Source: Suttonella indologenes
Lineage (GTDB): Bacteria > Pseudomonadota > Gammaproteobacteria > Cardiobacteriales > Cardiobacteriaceae
Direction: 5' to 3'
DNA length: 64,000 bases
Assembly (NCBI RefSeq): GCF_900460215.1
Contig: NZ_UHIA01000004.1
Span: 1,000,001-1,064,000 of the forward strand
In this document: positions 24,745 through 32,794 of the stretch, in pieces
Layout of the letters: every line of letters starts with the position of its first letter
Position numbering within the stretch: the stretch's first letter is position 1
Program-made: the position numbers and the translations under genes
Notes under the pieces: generated by a model
Databases searched by the model: none
The model's input: the letters and a program-made list of their open reading frames with translations, nothing else
Told to the model about the DNA's origin: nothing

Positions 24745-25878
24745 ATGGCAGAAAAAGATTTATATGCAATTTTAGGCGTGAGCAAAACCGCTAGCGCTGA
24801 CGAGATAAAAAAAGCCTACCGCAAGCTCAGCATGAAATGGCATCCTGACCGCAATGCGGATAAAAAAGAAGAGGCGGAGGCAAAGTTTAAAGAAATCAGC
24901 AAGGCTTATGAAATCCTCTCTGATGAGGAAAAACGTGCGACTTACGATCGTTTCGGTTTTGATGCGGCAACGGGACAGGCGGGAGCAGGCGGATTCGGTG
25001 CAAGTTTCGGCGGCGGGAATTTTTCCGATATTTTCGGCGATGTTTTCGGCGATGTTTTTGGCGGCGGCGCAGGAGGTAGAAGGCAGCAGCATCGTGGCAG
25101 CGATTTGGTCTATACGGTGGAATTAACGCTGGAAGAAGCGGCAAACGGCAAAGAGCTGAATATTAAAATTCCGACTTTGGTCAAATGTACGCATTGCGAT
25201 GGCAGCGGCGCGACTGAAAAATCGAAGAAGAAAACCTGTACGACCTGTCGCGGTTCCGGACAAGTGCGAACGCAGCAAGGCTTTTTCTCGATTGCACAAC
25301 CTTGTCCGACTTGTCATGGCAAAGGGCAGATTATTGAAAATCCCTGCGATAAATGCCGCGGAGAAGGTCGAGTCAAAAATACGCGCAATTTAACCGTAAA
25401 AATTCCCGCCGGCGTGGATACCGGCAACCGTATCCGTTTAAGCGGCGAAGGAGAAGCGGGAGAAATGGGGGCGCCGGCAGGAGATTTGTATATCGAAGTC
25501 CATGTGCGTCCGCATGACATTTTTACGCGCGAGGGCGCGCATTTATATTGCACGATGCCGATTAGCTTTGTAACCGCCTGCTTGGGCGGAGAGATTGAAG
25601 TGCCTACGCTTTCAGGGCGCGTCTCATTGGTCATTCCTGCGGAAACGCAAACCGGCAAAGTACTCCGTCTACGCGGCAAAGGCATGCAGCCATTACGCGG
25701 TGCCGCGGCAGGCGATTTGCTGTGTACGGTCGTGATTGAAACGCCCGTGAATCTCTCTAAAGAGCAGAAAGAAATGTTGAAAAATTTTGACCGTAGTTTG
25801 CATGAGGGCGGTCAGCGTCATGCGCCGAAAGAGAGCAGTTTTCTCAATCGGGTAAAAGATTTTTTTGACGGTTTGTAA
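24745..25878 (+). CDS. dnaJ: Hsp40 co-chaperone DnaJ
   Basis: 377 residues. J domain (2-70) with the HPD motif in MKWHPDRN; Gly/Phe-rich region (GGFGASFGGGNF); four zinc-binding CxxCxGxG repeats (CTHCDGSG, CTTCRGSG, CPTCHGKG, CDKCRGEG) at about 145-215; C-terminal substrate-binding domains. Stimulates DnaK ATPase and delivers clients. Confidence 0.99.
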   Translation: MAEKDLYAILGVSKTASADEIKKAYRKLSMKWHPDRNADKKEEAEAKFKEISKAYEILSDEEKRATYDRFGFDAATGQAGAGGFGASFGGGNFSDIFGDVFGDVFGGGAGGRRQQHRGSDLVYTVELTLEEAANGKELNIKIPTLVKCTHCDGSGATEKSKKKTCTTCRGSGQVRTQQGFFSIAQPCPTCHGKGQIIENPCDKCRGEGRVKNTRNLTVKIPAGVDTGNRIRLSGEGEAGEMGAPAGDLYIEVHVRPHDIFTREGAHLYCTMPISFVTACLGGEIEVPTLSGRVSLVIPAETQTGKVLRLRGKGMQPLRGAAAGDLLCTVVIETPVNLSKEQKEMLKNFDRSLHEGGQRHAPKESSFLNRVKDFFDGL

Positions 25879-25916
25879 ATAAATGGACGTTTTTGCGGCT
25901 AATGCTAGGGAAATGC

Positions 25917-25945
25917 TTGCAATGCAGTAGCTTGCCCTCTATAAT
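25917..25945 (+). promoter_or_regulatory. Promoter of rpmE2
   Basis: TTGCAA (25917-25922), 17-bp spacer, TATAAT (25940-25945). It stands 38 bp before the ATG. No AT-rich palindrome of the Zur type is seen around it. Confidence 0.75.
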
Positions 25946-25983
25946 CAGCCGCTTTTTAAGCAATACACAAATTTGGAGCTAAA

Positions 25984-26229
25984 ATGCAAAAAGATATTCA
26001 TCCTAATTATCGTCCGGTTGTCTTTCAAGATGTAGGCGCAGATTTTGCTTTTTTAACAAAATCAACTGTTCATACAAATGAAACCATCAAATGGGAAGAC
26101 GGACAAGAATACCCTTTAGTTCGCGTGGACGTCAGCAGTAAATCGCACCCATTCTATACCGGCACGCAAAATATTGTCGATACCGCAGGACGCGTTGACC
26201 GCTTCCGCCGTAAATACGGAAAAAAATAA
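25984..26229 (+). CDS. rpmE2: 50S ribosomal protein L31, zinc-independent type B
   Basis: 81 residues beginning MQKDIHPNYRPVVFQDVGAD, with SHPFYTGTQNIVDTAGRVDRF near the end. It lacks the CxxC pairs of zinc-binding L31, so it is the C-minus form that replaces the zinc form under zinc shortage in many bacteria. Here it has a strong promoter and may be the only L31; that cannot be decided from this window. Its transcript would run into the perfect hairpin before gltA. Confidence 0.95.
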   Translation: MQKDIHPNYRPVVFQDVGADFAFLTKSTVHTNETIKWEDGQEYPLVRVDVSSKSHPFYTGTQNIVDTAGRVDRFRRKYGKK

Positions 26230-26258
26230 GCGTCAAAAGCGCCTTTGCGCTTGACCCT

Positions 26259-26315
26259 AATCCTCCATTAAGGTAACTTAATCAAAAATAAGTTACCTTA
26301 ATGGAGGATTTTTTT
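26259..26315 (+). promoter_or_regulatory. Perfect 22-bp inverted repeat hiding the gltA ribosome-binding site
   Basis: Left arm 26259-26280 (AATCCTCCATTAAGG...), 8-nt loop ATCAAAAA, right arm 26289-26310 ending AATGGAGGATT, then TTTTT and the gltA ATG at 26316. RNA reading through from rpmE2 would form a 22-bp stem with a U-tract, a terminator, and the right arm contains the gltA Shine-Dalgarno GGAGG paired to TCCTCC. A possible promoter (TTGACC at 26251, 17 bp, TAACTT at 26274) would start RNA inside the loop and leave the site free. Confidence 0.85.
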
Positions 26316-27587
26316 ATGAGTGAGAAAACAATCATCGTTATTGATAAAGAAGCGCAAAAACAAGTAGAACTTCCTGTTATTCAACCTGTTTTAGGTCGTC
26401 CGGGAATTGATATTGCGACTTTGCCAAAGGAATTGGGTTATTTTACGCATGACCCCGGTTTCGGCGTTACCTCATCTTGCGAAAGTAAAATTACTTTCAT
26501 TGACGGTGGTGCCGGTAAACTCATGTACCGCGGTTATCCTATCGAAAGTCTCTGTGAAGCAAATATTTCTTTCTTAGACGTGGCTTATCTTCTTTACCAC
26601 GGCGAGCTGCCTAATGAAGAAGAAAGTAAAAAATTCAATGAGCAAATTCGTTACTACCGCATGCTTAATAAGCGGGTGCAGAATTTCTTTGAAGGTTTTC
26701 ATCATGATGCGCATCCCATGGCAATGATGACGGGAGTCGTCGGTTCATTAGCGGCTTTCTACCATGATCGTTTGGATATCAATAATCCTGAAGATCGCTA
26801 TATCACAGCGATGCGATTAATCGCCAAAATGCCGACTATCGCAGGCAGCACACATCGGCATGCTCAGGGTTATCCTTTCGGTTATCCGAAAGAAGAAGAT
26901 GATTATTTCGAACATTTCCTGCGTACAATGTTTTCTCGTCCGGGTAGCCGTTTTGAAGCGGATCCTTTGGCTGTTAAGGCGCTGAATCTTTTGTTTATCC
27001 TACATGCGGATCACGAGCAGAATGCTTCAACCTCTACCGTTCGTCTAGCAGGAAGCACAGGGACAAACCCTTATGCTGCGATTTCAGCAGGTATTGCCGC
27101 TCTATGGGGTAATGCGCATGGCGGTGCAAATGAGGCAGTGCTTAATATGCTTGATGAAATTGGTAATGTCGCCAATATCGATAAATATATTGCACGCGCT
27201 AAAGACAAGGATGATCCTTTTAAACTGATGGGATTTGGGCACCGAGTCTATCGCAATTACGATCCGCGTGCTAAAATTATCCAGAAAGTTTGCTATGAGG
27301 TGCTTGAGCATTATGGCGACGATCCTCGAATGGAATTAGCGATGCGTTTGGAAGAAGCGGCATTGAAAGATGATTACTTCGTCGAAAGAAAACTTTACCC
27401 GAACGTTGATTTTTATTCAGGAATTATTTACAGTGCGCTCGGCATTCCTGTTAACATGTTTACAGCAATGTTTGCTGTATCGCGTACAGCTGGCTGGATT
27501 TCTCATTGGAATGAAATGATTAGTGAGGGCTATCGTATTGGCAGACCTCGCCAAATGTATATGGGTGAGAAAGAAAGAAGCATTTGA
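26316..27587 (+). CDS. gltA: Citrate synthase (type II)
   Basis: 423 residues from the ATG at 26316; an in-frame ATG at 26301 lies inside the hairpin arm and overlaps the Shine-Dalgarno, so it is rejected. Catalytic and substrate motifs: HADHEQNASTSTVRLAGS, GNAHGGANEAVLNML, GFGHRVYRNYDPRA and the FYSGIIYSALGIP block with the active-site Asp. It condenses acetyl-CoA with oxaloacetate at the entry of the TCA cycle. The proximal hairpin suggests tight control. pilM follows after 38 bp with no terminator seen. Confidence 0.97.
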   Translation: MSEKTIIVIDKEAQKQVELPVIQPVLGRPGIDIATLPKELGYFTHDPGFGVTSSCESKITFIDGGAGKLMYRGYPIESLCEANISFLDVAYLLYHGELPNEEESKKFNEQIRYYRMLNKRVQNFFEGFHHDAHPMAMMTGVVGSLAAFYHDRLDINNPEDRYITAMRLIAKMPTIAGSTHRHAQGYPFGYPKEEDDYFEHFLRTMFSRPGSRFEADPLAVKALNLLFILHADHEQNASTSTVRLAGSTGTNPYAAISAGIAALWGNAHGGANEAVLNMLDEIGNVANIDKYIARAKDKDDPFKLMGFGHRVYRNYDPRAKIIQKVCYEVLEHYGDDPRMELAMRLEEAALKDDYFVERKLYPNVDFYSGIIYSALGIPVNMFTAMFAVSRTAGWISHWNEMISEGYRIGRPRQMYMGEKERSI

Positions 27588-27625
27588 AACCGTGACCTAG
27601 TCCCGGCAACTAAAAGGAGTTAATT

Positions 27626-28645
27626 ATGTTGGGAAATCCCGAATATATCGGAATAGATATCGGGCAGTATGCAATAAAAATTGCACGCGTAAAAAAAGCT
27701 GGAAAAAGCTTTGTAAGCAATTACTTTGTTTATGAAATTTTGCCAGAAGAAATGCGTGGCGGCAAAGATAAGGAAGGCTTAAAAAACCTAATTGCGAAAA
27801 TCCTAAAGACCCATAAAATCATAAAAGGTCAGCCGGTGATTCATGTCAATTCCGGTGATACGATTATGCGCAATATCGTATTGCCCGAAAATACTAGCCA
27901 AGAAGCTGTTGAAGGTGCTATTGAATTAGATTTAGGACAATCATTGCCTTTTAGTCTGGATCAAGTTTATTTTGATTTTGACGAAACAAAAGATGCAAAT
28001 GGCGGTCACTTAGCTATTGCGGCACGTCGGGATTTAATTGATGATAAAACGGCATTATTTGCAGGCAAAGCAAAAACTTTGAATAATCCGCAAGTGGATG
28101 TAGATGTTTTTGCTTACGAACGTTTAGTTGAAAATCTTGTGCAAGCAGGAAGAATATACGGATCAACTATTGCCATAATGGATATCGGTTATACGCATTC
28201 TCGAATCAGTGTTTATCAAGACGGTAAATACGTATTTGTCAGAGAGCCTCAGATCGGCGGCAATCAAGTAAGTGAAATTATTCGAGATGTTTATGATCTG
28301 GATTTGGAATCGGCAGAGTCGAAAAAACTAAATCAAAATCTAGGTGAAGAATATCAAGAACTTGTCCTGATGCCTTATGTTTCTTCTTTAAGCGAGCAGA
28401 TGAACCTTGCTTTAGATTTCTACGAAGCAAGTAGCCCTGATGCTAAGGCTATCGAAAAAATTTATATCACAGGCGGTGGTGCTCAGCTGAAAGGCTTAGT
28501 GCTAGCGTTGACAGAAAAAGTTAATGTGCCATTGGAATTGTTAGATCTTTCTCAGTTTATTAAATTGCAATCAAAGCAAACTGATTTGCTGCAAGATGGT
28601 ATTAATCATGGTTTGGCAATCGCATTAGCATTGGAAGGTAAATAA
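27626..28645 (+). CDS. pilM: Type IV pilus inner-membrane platform protein PilM
   Basis: 339 residues, actin-like (FtsA/PilM) fold: YIGIDIGQYAIKIARVKK at the start, IAIMDIGYTHSRISVYQDGK in the middle, IYITGGGAQLKGLVLALTE near the end. PilM is cytosolic, binds ATP and the N-terminus of PilN, and aligns the pilus machine. AAAAGGAGTTAATT precedes the ATG. First of pilMNOPQ; ends by overlapping pilN by one base. Confidence 0.95.
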   Translation: MLGNPEYIGIDIGQYAIKIARVKKAGKSFVSNYFVYEILPEEMRGGKDKEGLKNLIAKILKTHKIIKGQPVIHVNSGDTIMRNIVLPENTSQEAVEGAIELDLGQSLPFSLDQVYFDFDETKDANGGHLAIAARRDLIDDKTALFAGKAKTLNNPQVDVDVFAYERLVENLVQAGRIYGSTIAIMDIGYTHSRISVYQDGKYVFVREPQIGGNQVSEIIRDVYDLDLESAESKKLNQNLGEEYQELVLMPYVSSLSEQMNLALDFYEASSPDAKAIEKIYITGGGAQLKGLVLALTEKVNVPLELLDLSQFIKLQSKQTDLLQDGINHGLAIALALEGK

Positions 28646-29241
28646 TGGCAAGAAAATTTAATCTACAACCTTGGCGTGCGGAACTACGAGCCAAGCAGAA
28701 AAAAGATTTCATGACAGCTACTGCAGTGGTTTTTTTAGTAGCAGCGGGATTATGCGGAGGATATTGGTATTTTAAAAATCAATATTTAGAAAGTCAAAAT
28801 CGTGCAATTAGTTTGTTAGATAATAATATCGCTGAATTGAAAAAAACCGAAGCAGAAGTTAATAAAATGAAAGCGCTTAATGAAGAAGTGCTTAAGCAGA
28901 TTTTAGTAATTCAAGGATTGCAAAATCAGCGTAGTCTTTCGGTAGAAATTTTAGATTATCTTGCGATAAACACGCCTAAGTCTGTATTTCTAGATAGTAT
29001 TTCTTACAAACAAGGGCAAATTACCATTACCGGTACTGCTGAAAATGATGTAGGAGTATCTTCATTTATACGCGTATTAAACGATTTTAAACATTTTTCA
29101 ATAGTTCGCTTAGTAGATATGCAAAAAGCAAAAACAGGAAATCGCTATTCTGTGACAGATGAAACAGGGGTTAGGGTCTTTACTTTAGTGATTACAGTTG
29201 AGCCTAAATTCGGAACAGAAGCAGATATAGCTGCAAAATGA
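28645..29241 (+). CDS. pilN: Type IV pilus assembly protein PilN
   Basis: 198 residues. N-terminal FNLQPWRAELRAKQKKDF, the conserved PilM-binding stretch (usually INLLPWR), then one membrane helix (TAVVFLVAAGLCGGYWYF), coiled coil and a ferredoxin-like periplasmic domain with LDSISYKQGQITITGTAEN. Pairs with PilO to link the cytosolic platform to the PilQ secretin. Confidence 0.93.
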   Translation: MARKFNLQPWRAELRAKQKKDFMTATAVVFLVAAGLCGGYWYFKNQYLESQNRAISLLDNNIAELKKTEAEVNKMKALNEEVLKQILVIQGLQNQRSLSVEILDYLAINTPKSVFLDSISYKQGQITITGTAENDVGVSSFIRVLNDFKHFSIVRLVDMQKAKTGNRYSVTDETGVRVFTLVITVEPKFGTEADIAAK

Positions 29242-29258
29242 TTATTAAGGAATGATGT

Positions 29259-29930
29259 ATGAAATTTGTACCAATTAATCAATTAGATCAGAGTAATCCA
29301 GGCACATGGCCGATATATTATAAAGCTATTATTTGGATTTTACTTTTTGGTGGTATTTTATTTGCGTTCAATCATTTTAAATTAACTGAAATGGTTGATA
29401 TGGAAAATAGAAATAACAATACTATTCAAGAAAAAGAAAAAACATATCGTGAATTGTTGCAATATACTGTTGATTTAGACGCTTATAAAGCAAGAAGTGA
29501 AGAGCTTTTAGATCGTTTAGAATCTTTACTTACTTATTTACCTGCACAAAATCAAATAGCAACATCGATTGAAGAGGTCAACACTGCCGCTGCCGATGCA
29601 GGAATTAATCTTAGTGGATTCAAACCGGCTGATAAATATCTCCCAACAGAATATTATGATATTGCACCAATAGCCTTGAATACTACAACTTATTTTACTA
29701 ATTTTGCTAATTTTTCTGAAGGTTTAACTAATCTGCAAAGGATTATGAATATCTCAGATTTTAATTTAGTTGTTTTAAAAAATTCATCTAATAGTAGAGA
29801 TTCTTCTGATACATGGGCAGAAAATGCAATTGCTGTTACAGATACGCAGCTGCAAACATATATCTATAATGGTGATATAGAGAAGCTCCGCAAAGGGGAA
29901 TTGCCACAATCTTCAACAGCAGCTAAATAA
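29259..29930 (+). CDS. pilO: Type IV pilus assembly protein PilO
   Basis: 223 residues. A membrane helix (IYYKAIIWILLFGGILFAF) after a short cytosolic start, a coiled coil (MENRNNNTIQEKEKTYREL) and a periplasmic ferredoxin-like domain containing LPAQNQIATSIEEVNTAA and a typical FANFSEGLTNLQRI helix. Forms heterodimers with PilN. Codon use is strongly AT-rich like the rest of the operon. Confidence 0.92.
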   Translation: MKFVPINQLDQSNPGTWPIYYKAIIWILLFGGILFAFNHFKLTEMVDMENRNNNTIQEKEKTYRELLQYTVDLDAYKARSEELLDRLESLLTYLPAQNQIATSIEEVNTAAADAGINLSGFKPADKYLPTEYYDIAPIALNTTTYFTNFANFSEGLTNLQRIMNISDFNLVVLKNSSNSRDSSDTWAENAIAVTDTQLQTYIYNGDIEKLRKGELPQSSTAAK

Positions 29931-29942
29931 TAGGAAAAAGTG

Positions 29943-30509
29943 ATGAAACGGAATATATTATTGATTTCTATTGTATCAAGTTATCTAGGCATAACGGGCT
30001 TTGTTTTTGGAGATGCAGAGTCAGATGCAAGTGATTTTTTACGACAAGTCAAAGCGCAAACTAAACCTAGTGCTAATTTAGATCTTTCACCCTTACCAGA
30101 AGTTAAGCCTTACGAAGCTTATGAATATAAAGGAGGTATTGAAGATCCATTTAAGCTTAAGCCTTTTGTTGTAGAAATTTCAAAAGAAACAGGAGCGCCT
30201 TTAGCAGAAGCTGAATGTAATTCTAGTGAATGTAGTGCTTCTGCACCTGTTGCTCATACACCATATTATTTAGAGAGTTTTGAGCTTTCTTTTTTACAGA
30301 TGACAGGCACGATGTTATCTCCAAATAAACAAATAATCGCTTTAGTAAAAACTCCTAATTCGGGTATTCAAGAAGCTAGAGTGGGGGAATATATCGGAAG
30401 AAATCATGGTTTGATTAAAAGTATTAAACCTGATCATATTGTGATTGAGGAAAAATATAAAGTACCTAGAGGCTGGCAGGATAGAACGGTCACTTTGGAA
30501 TTGTTTTAA
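29943..30509 (+). CDS. pilP: Type IV pilus protein PilP, without the usual lipobox
   Basis: 188 residues from the ATG at 29943; a GTG three bases earlier is also possible. After a signal-like segment (ILLISIVSSYLGITGFVFG) come the linker with PLPEVKPYEAYEYKG and DPFKLKPF, and the compact beta-sandwich (MTGTMLSPNKQIIALVKT, ARVGEYIGRNHGLI, YKVPRGWQDRTVTLEL). PilP docks PilNO to the PilQ secretin. Unusual: PilP is normally a lipoprotein, but no cysteine follows the signal segment (the first Cys is beyond residue 90), so it may be a soluble periplasmic or uncleaved anchored form. Confidence 0.9.
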   Translation: MKRNILLISIVSSYLGITGFVFGDAESDASDFLRQVKAQTKPSANLDLSPLPEVKPYEAYEYKGGIEDPFKLKPFVVEISKETGAPLAEAECNSSECSASAPVAHTPYYLESFELSFLQMTGTMLSPNKQIIALVKTPNSGIQEARVGEYIGRNHGLIKSIKPDHIVIEEKYKVPRGWQDRTVTLELF

Positions 30510-30532
30510 TAATTTGAGTTTAGGATAGACTT

Positions 30533-32734
30533 ATGATGAAAAAAATATTATGTAGCTGTATTTTATTAGCTAGTTCTGGAAGTTTTGCTGCAGCAATTAC
30601 GGCTGTTAATGCTTCGAATGCACCGTCTGGTGCTTATGAAATTGTCTTTAAAAATGCAGCAGTATTGCCAACGTCCTTTAATACAACATCTCCTGCTTCA
30701 ATTGTATTAGATTTTCCTAATACAAGTTCTGCTTTAGCTAATAGAGAAACAGCTGTCAATCAAAATGGTATCTACTCTGTAAATGTTATTCCTGGAGATG
30801 CGCGTACTCGAGCAGTAATTAATTTAGCAGCTCCAGCTGCTTATGACGTTCGCTTAGTAGGCTCGGATGTTCATGTCGCCTTAAGAGGGAACCAGGTAAT
30901 TGCAGCAGCTCCTGCGATAAATACTTCTAATAACTCTGCTTTGTTTAACCAAACTTCAGCAGCACCAATGGTTCCGGTAGCATTAAATACTCAAGCTCCT
31001 GCACCTATTAATAATATGGCAAAATCTGTACCTGATTTGGCGCCGATGTTCCATAAAAATGCAGATAAGGGCGGTGTACTTACTTTCACTTTACCAAGTA
31101 AAGATACATTGGTATCTGTAAAAACAGAAGGTGCTTCTATTGTTGCAACAATTTCTAGCTATAAAGTGCCTAAAGCTGGTCAAAAACGTTTAGATGTGGC
31201 TGATTATGGCTCACCTGTTCGTTATGTAGATATTTTACCTAGTGGTGCAGACAGTAAAATTGTCTTAAATATGGGGCGTAATGCTTATGAATACGTAACC
31301 TATACCAATGGCAATGAATATAATATCGAGATTAAACGTCCTTCAACAGATGAGAATGCTCAACGCCTACGTGAATTGAGCGGTTTTGGCTCCGGAAAAC
31401 AATATACAGGACAGCCTTTATCATTAAATTTCCAAGATATTGAAGTGCGCGCTGTATTACAAATTATTGCGGAATTTACAAACAATAATATTGTGGTAAG
31501 TGACACTGTAGTTGGTAATATTACTTTACGTTTGGATAATGTGCCTTGGGATCAAGCGCTTGATATTATTATGAAGACCAAAGGTCTTGCCATGCGCAAA
31601 GTAGATCGTGTGATCTATATCGCACCTGAAGCAGAATTGAATAAAATGGAAATTGATGCTTTAGCAGCTTATAAAGAGAAACAAGGATTACAACCTTCAA
31701 ATACAGAGCTTATTCAGTTGAAATATGCAAAAGCTTCTGATATTTTGAAAATAATTTTAGAATCACGTAATAATATCAATAGTAATAATAATGCTAATGT
31801 TGGTGATAGAAATGAAGATTCTATATTATCTTCAAAGGGTAGTGTTGCTGTTGATGAACGTACTAACTCTTTAATGGTAACTGATATTCCTGAAAATATT
31901 CAAAGAGTTAGAGATTTAATTGCTAAATTAGATGAGCCTGTACGCCAAGTGTTAATAGATTCGCGTTTGGTAATTACTTCTGATGAATATTCTAGAGCTT
32001 TTGGTTCTCGTTTTGGAATAAGCTTTAGAGGAGACAAAGGAACTGATAGTTGGAGTGGAAGTGGGACTTTAAGTGGTACGAGTGCGGGAACTCTAGGTGA
32101 TCGTTTAGGAGTTAATCTTGCTCCAAATTTCTTGTCAACCGATATAACAGGTACGAATCCTACAGCTGGGTATGGTATTTCAATTTTAGGTCAAGAAGTA
32201 TTAGTTGATTTAGAATTACGCGCCTTACAAGCAGAAGGTTTGTCGGAAATTGTTTCTAGTCCTCGAGTGGTTACTCAAGATGGTTATAAAGCCCTTATTT
32301 CTAAAGGTGAGGAAATTCCTTATTCAAAAGTAAGTGATTCTGGTACAGAGACTGAATTTAAAGATGCTAAATTGAGTATGGAAGTTACACCACGCATAGC
32401 GCCTAATGATCGTGTAAGTATGGAAATCCATATTACTAAAGATGATGTTTCTAATCGACTAGTTAATGGTGAGCCTGGAATAAATACTAATGAAATTCTA
32501 ACTAAAGTTGAAGTACAAAATGGCGAGACTATTGTTTTGGGTGGTATTTATGAACAGACGCAAACAACAGGAGAGGCAAAAGTTCCATTATTAGGCGATA
32601 TCCCTGTAATTGGCAATGTGTTTAAAAATACTAATAAAATATTTAATAAGGATGAATTATTAGTGTTTATTACACCTCGAATTATCGATAGAAAACTAAC
32701 AGATACTGATAAATTCAGCAATTTGCGTCAGTAG
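30533..32734 (+). CDS. pilQ: Type IV pilus secretin PilQ
   Basis: 733 residues. Signal peptide (MMKKILCSCILLASSGSFAA), AMIN domains (about 22-120 and 170-280) that bind peptidoglycan, a secretin/TonB short N-terminal domain from LSLNFQDIEVRAVLQIIAEF, an N1-type domain with an Asn-rich insert (NNINSNNNANVGD), and the secretin domain with VDLELRALQAEGLSEIVSSP and VPLLGDIPVIGNVFKN. It forms the outer-membrane pore for pilus extension and retraction and DNA uptake. Last gene of pilMNOPQ, followed by a terminator. Confidence 0.96.
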   Translation: MMKKILCSCILLASSGSFAAAITAVNASNAPSGAYEIVFKNAAVLPTSFNTTSPASIVLDFPNTSSALANRETAVNQNGIYSVNVIPGDARTRAVINLAAPAAYDVRLVGSDVHVALRGNQVIAAAPAINTSNNSALFNQTSAAPMVPVALNTQAPAPINNMAKSVPDLAPMFHKNADKGGVLTFTLPSKDTLVSVKTEGASIVATISSYKVPKAGQKRLDVADYGSPVRYVDILPSGADSKIVLNMGRNAYEYVTYTNGNEYNIEIKRPSTDENAQRLRELSGFGSGKQYTGQPLSLNFQDIEVRAVLQIIAEFTNNNIVVSDTVVGNITLRLDNVPWDQALDIIMKTKGLAMRKVDRVIYIAPEAELNKMEIDALAAYKEKQGLQPSNTELIQLKYAKASDILKIILESRNNINSNNNANVGDRNEDSILSSKGSVAVDERTNSLMVTDIPENIQRVRDLIAKLDEPVRQVLIDSRLVITSDEYSRAFGSRFGISFRGDKGTDSWSGSGTLSGTSAGTLGDRLGVNLAPNFLSTDITGTNPTAGYGISILGQEVLVDLELRALQAEGLSEIVSSPRVVTQDGYKALISKGEEIPYSKVSDSGTETEFKDAKLSMEVTPRIAPNDRVSMEIHITKDDVSNRLVNGEPGINTNEILTKVEVQNGETIVLGGIYEQTQTTGEAKVPLLGDIPVIGNVFKNTNKIFNKDELLVFITPRIIDRKLTDTDKFSNLRQ

Positions 32735-32754
32735 TTTATTTTGCTTATAATTTT

Positions 32755-32778
32755 GCCCCACTGCATGGTGGGGCTTTT
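32755..32778 (+). terminator. Terminator of pilMNOPQ
   Basis: GCCCCAC (32755-32761), 6-nt loop, GTGGGGC (32768-32774), TTTT. It lies 17 bp before the gatB start. Confidence 0.85.
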
Positions 32779-32794
32779 CGTTTTAGGTATTGTT

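Noticed and set aside
25879..25983. Zur operator upstream of the zinc-independent L31 gene
   Set aside because: No AT-rich palindrome of the GAAATGTTATA type; only a strong sigma70-like promoter is visible.
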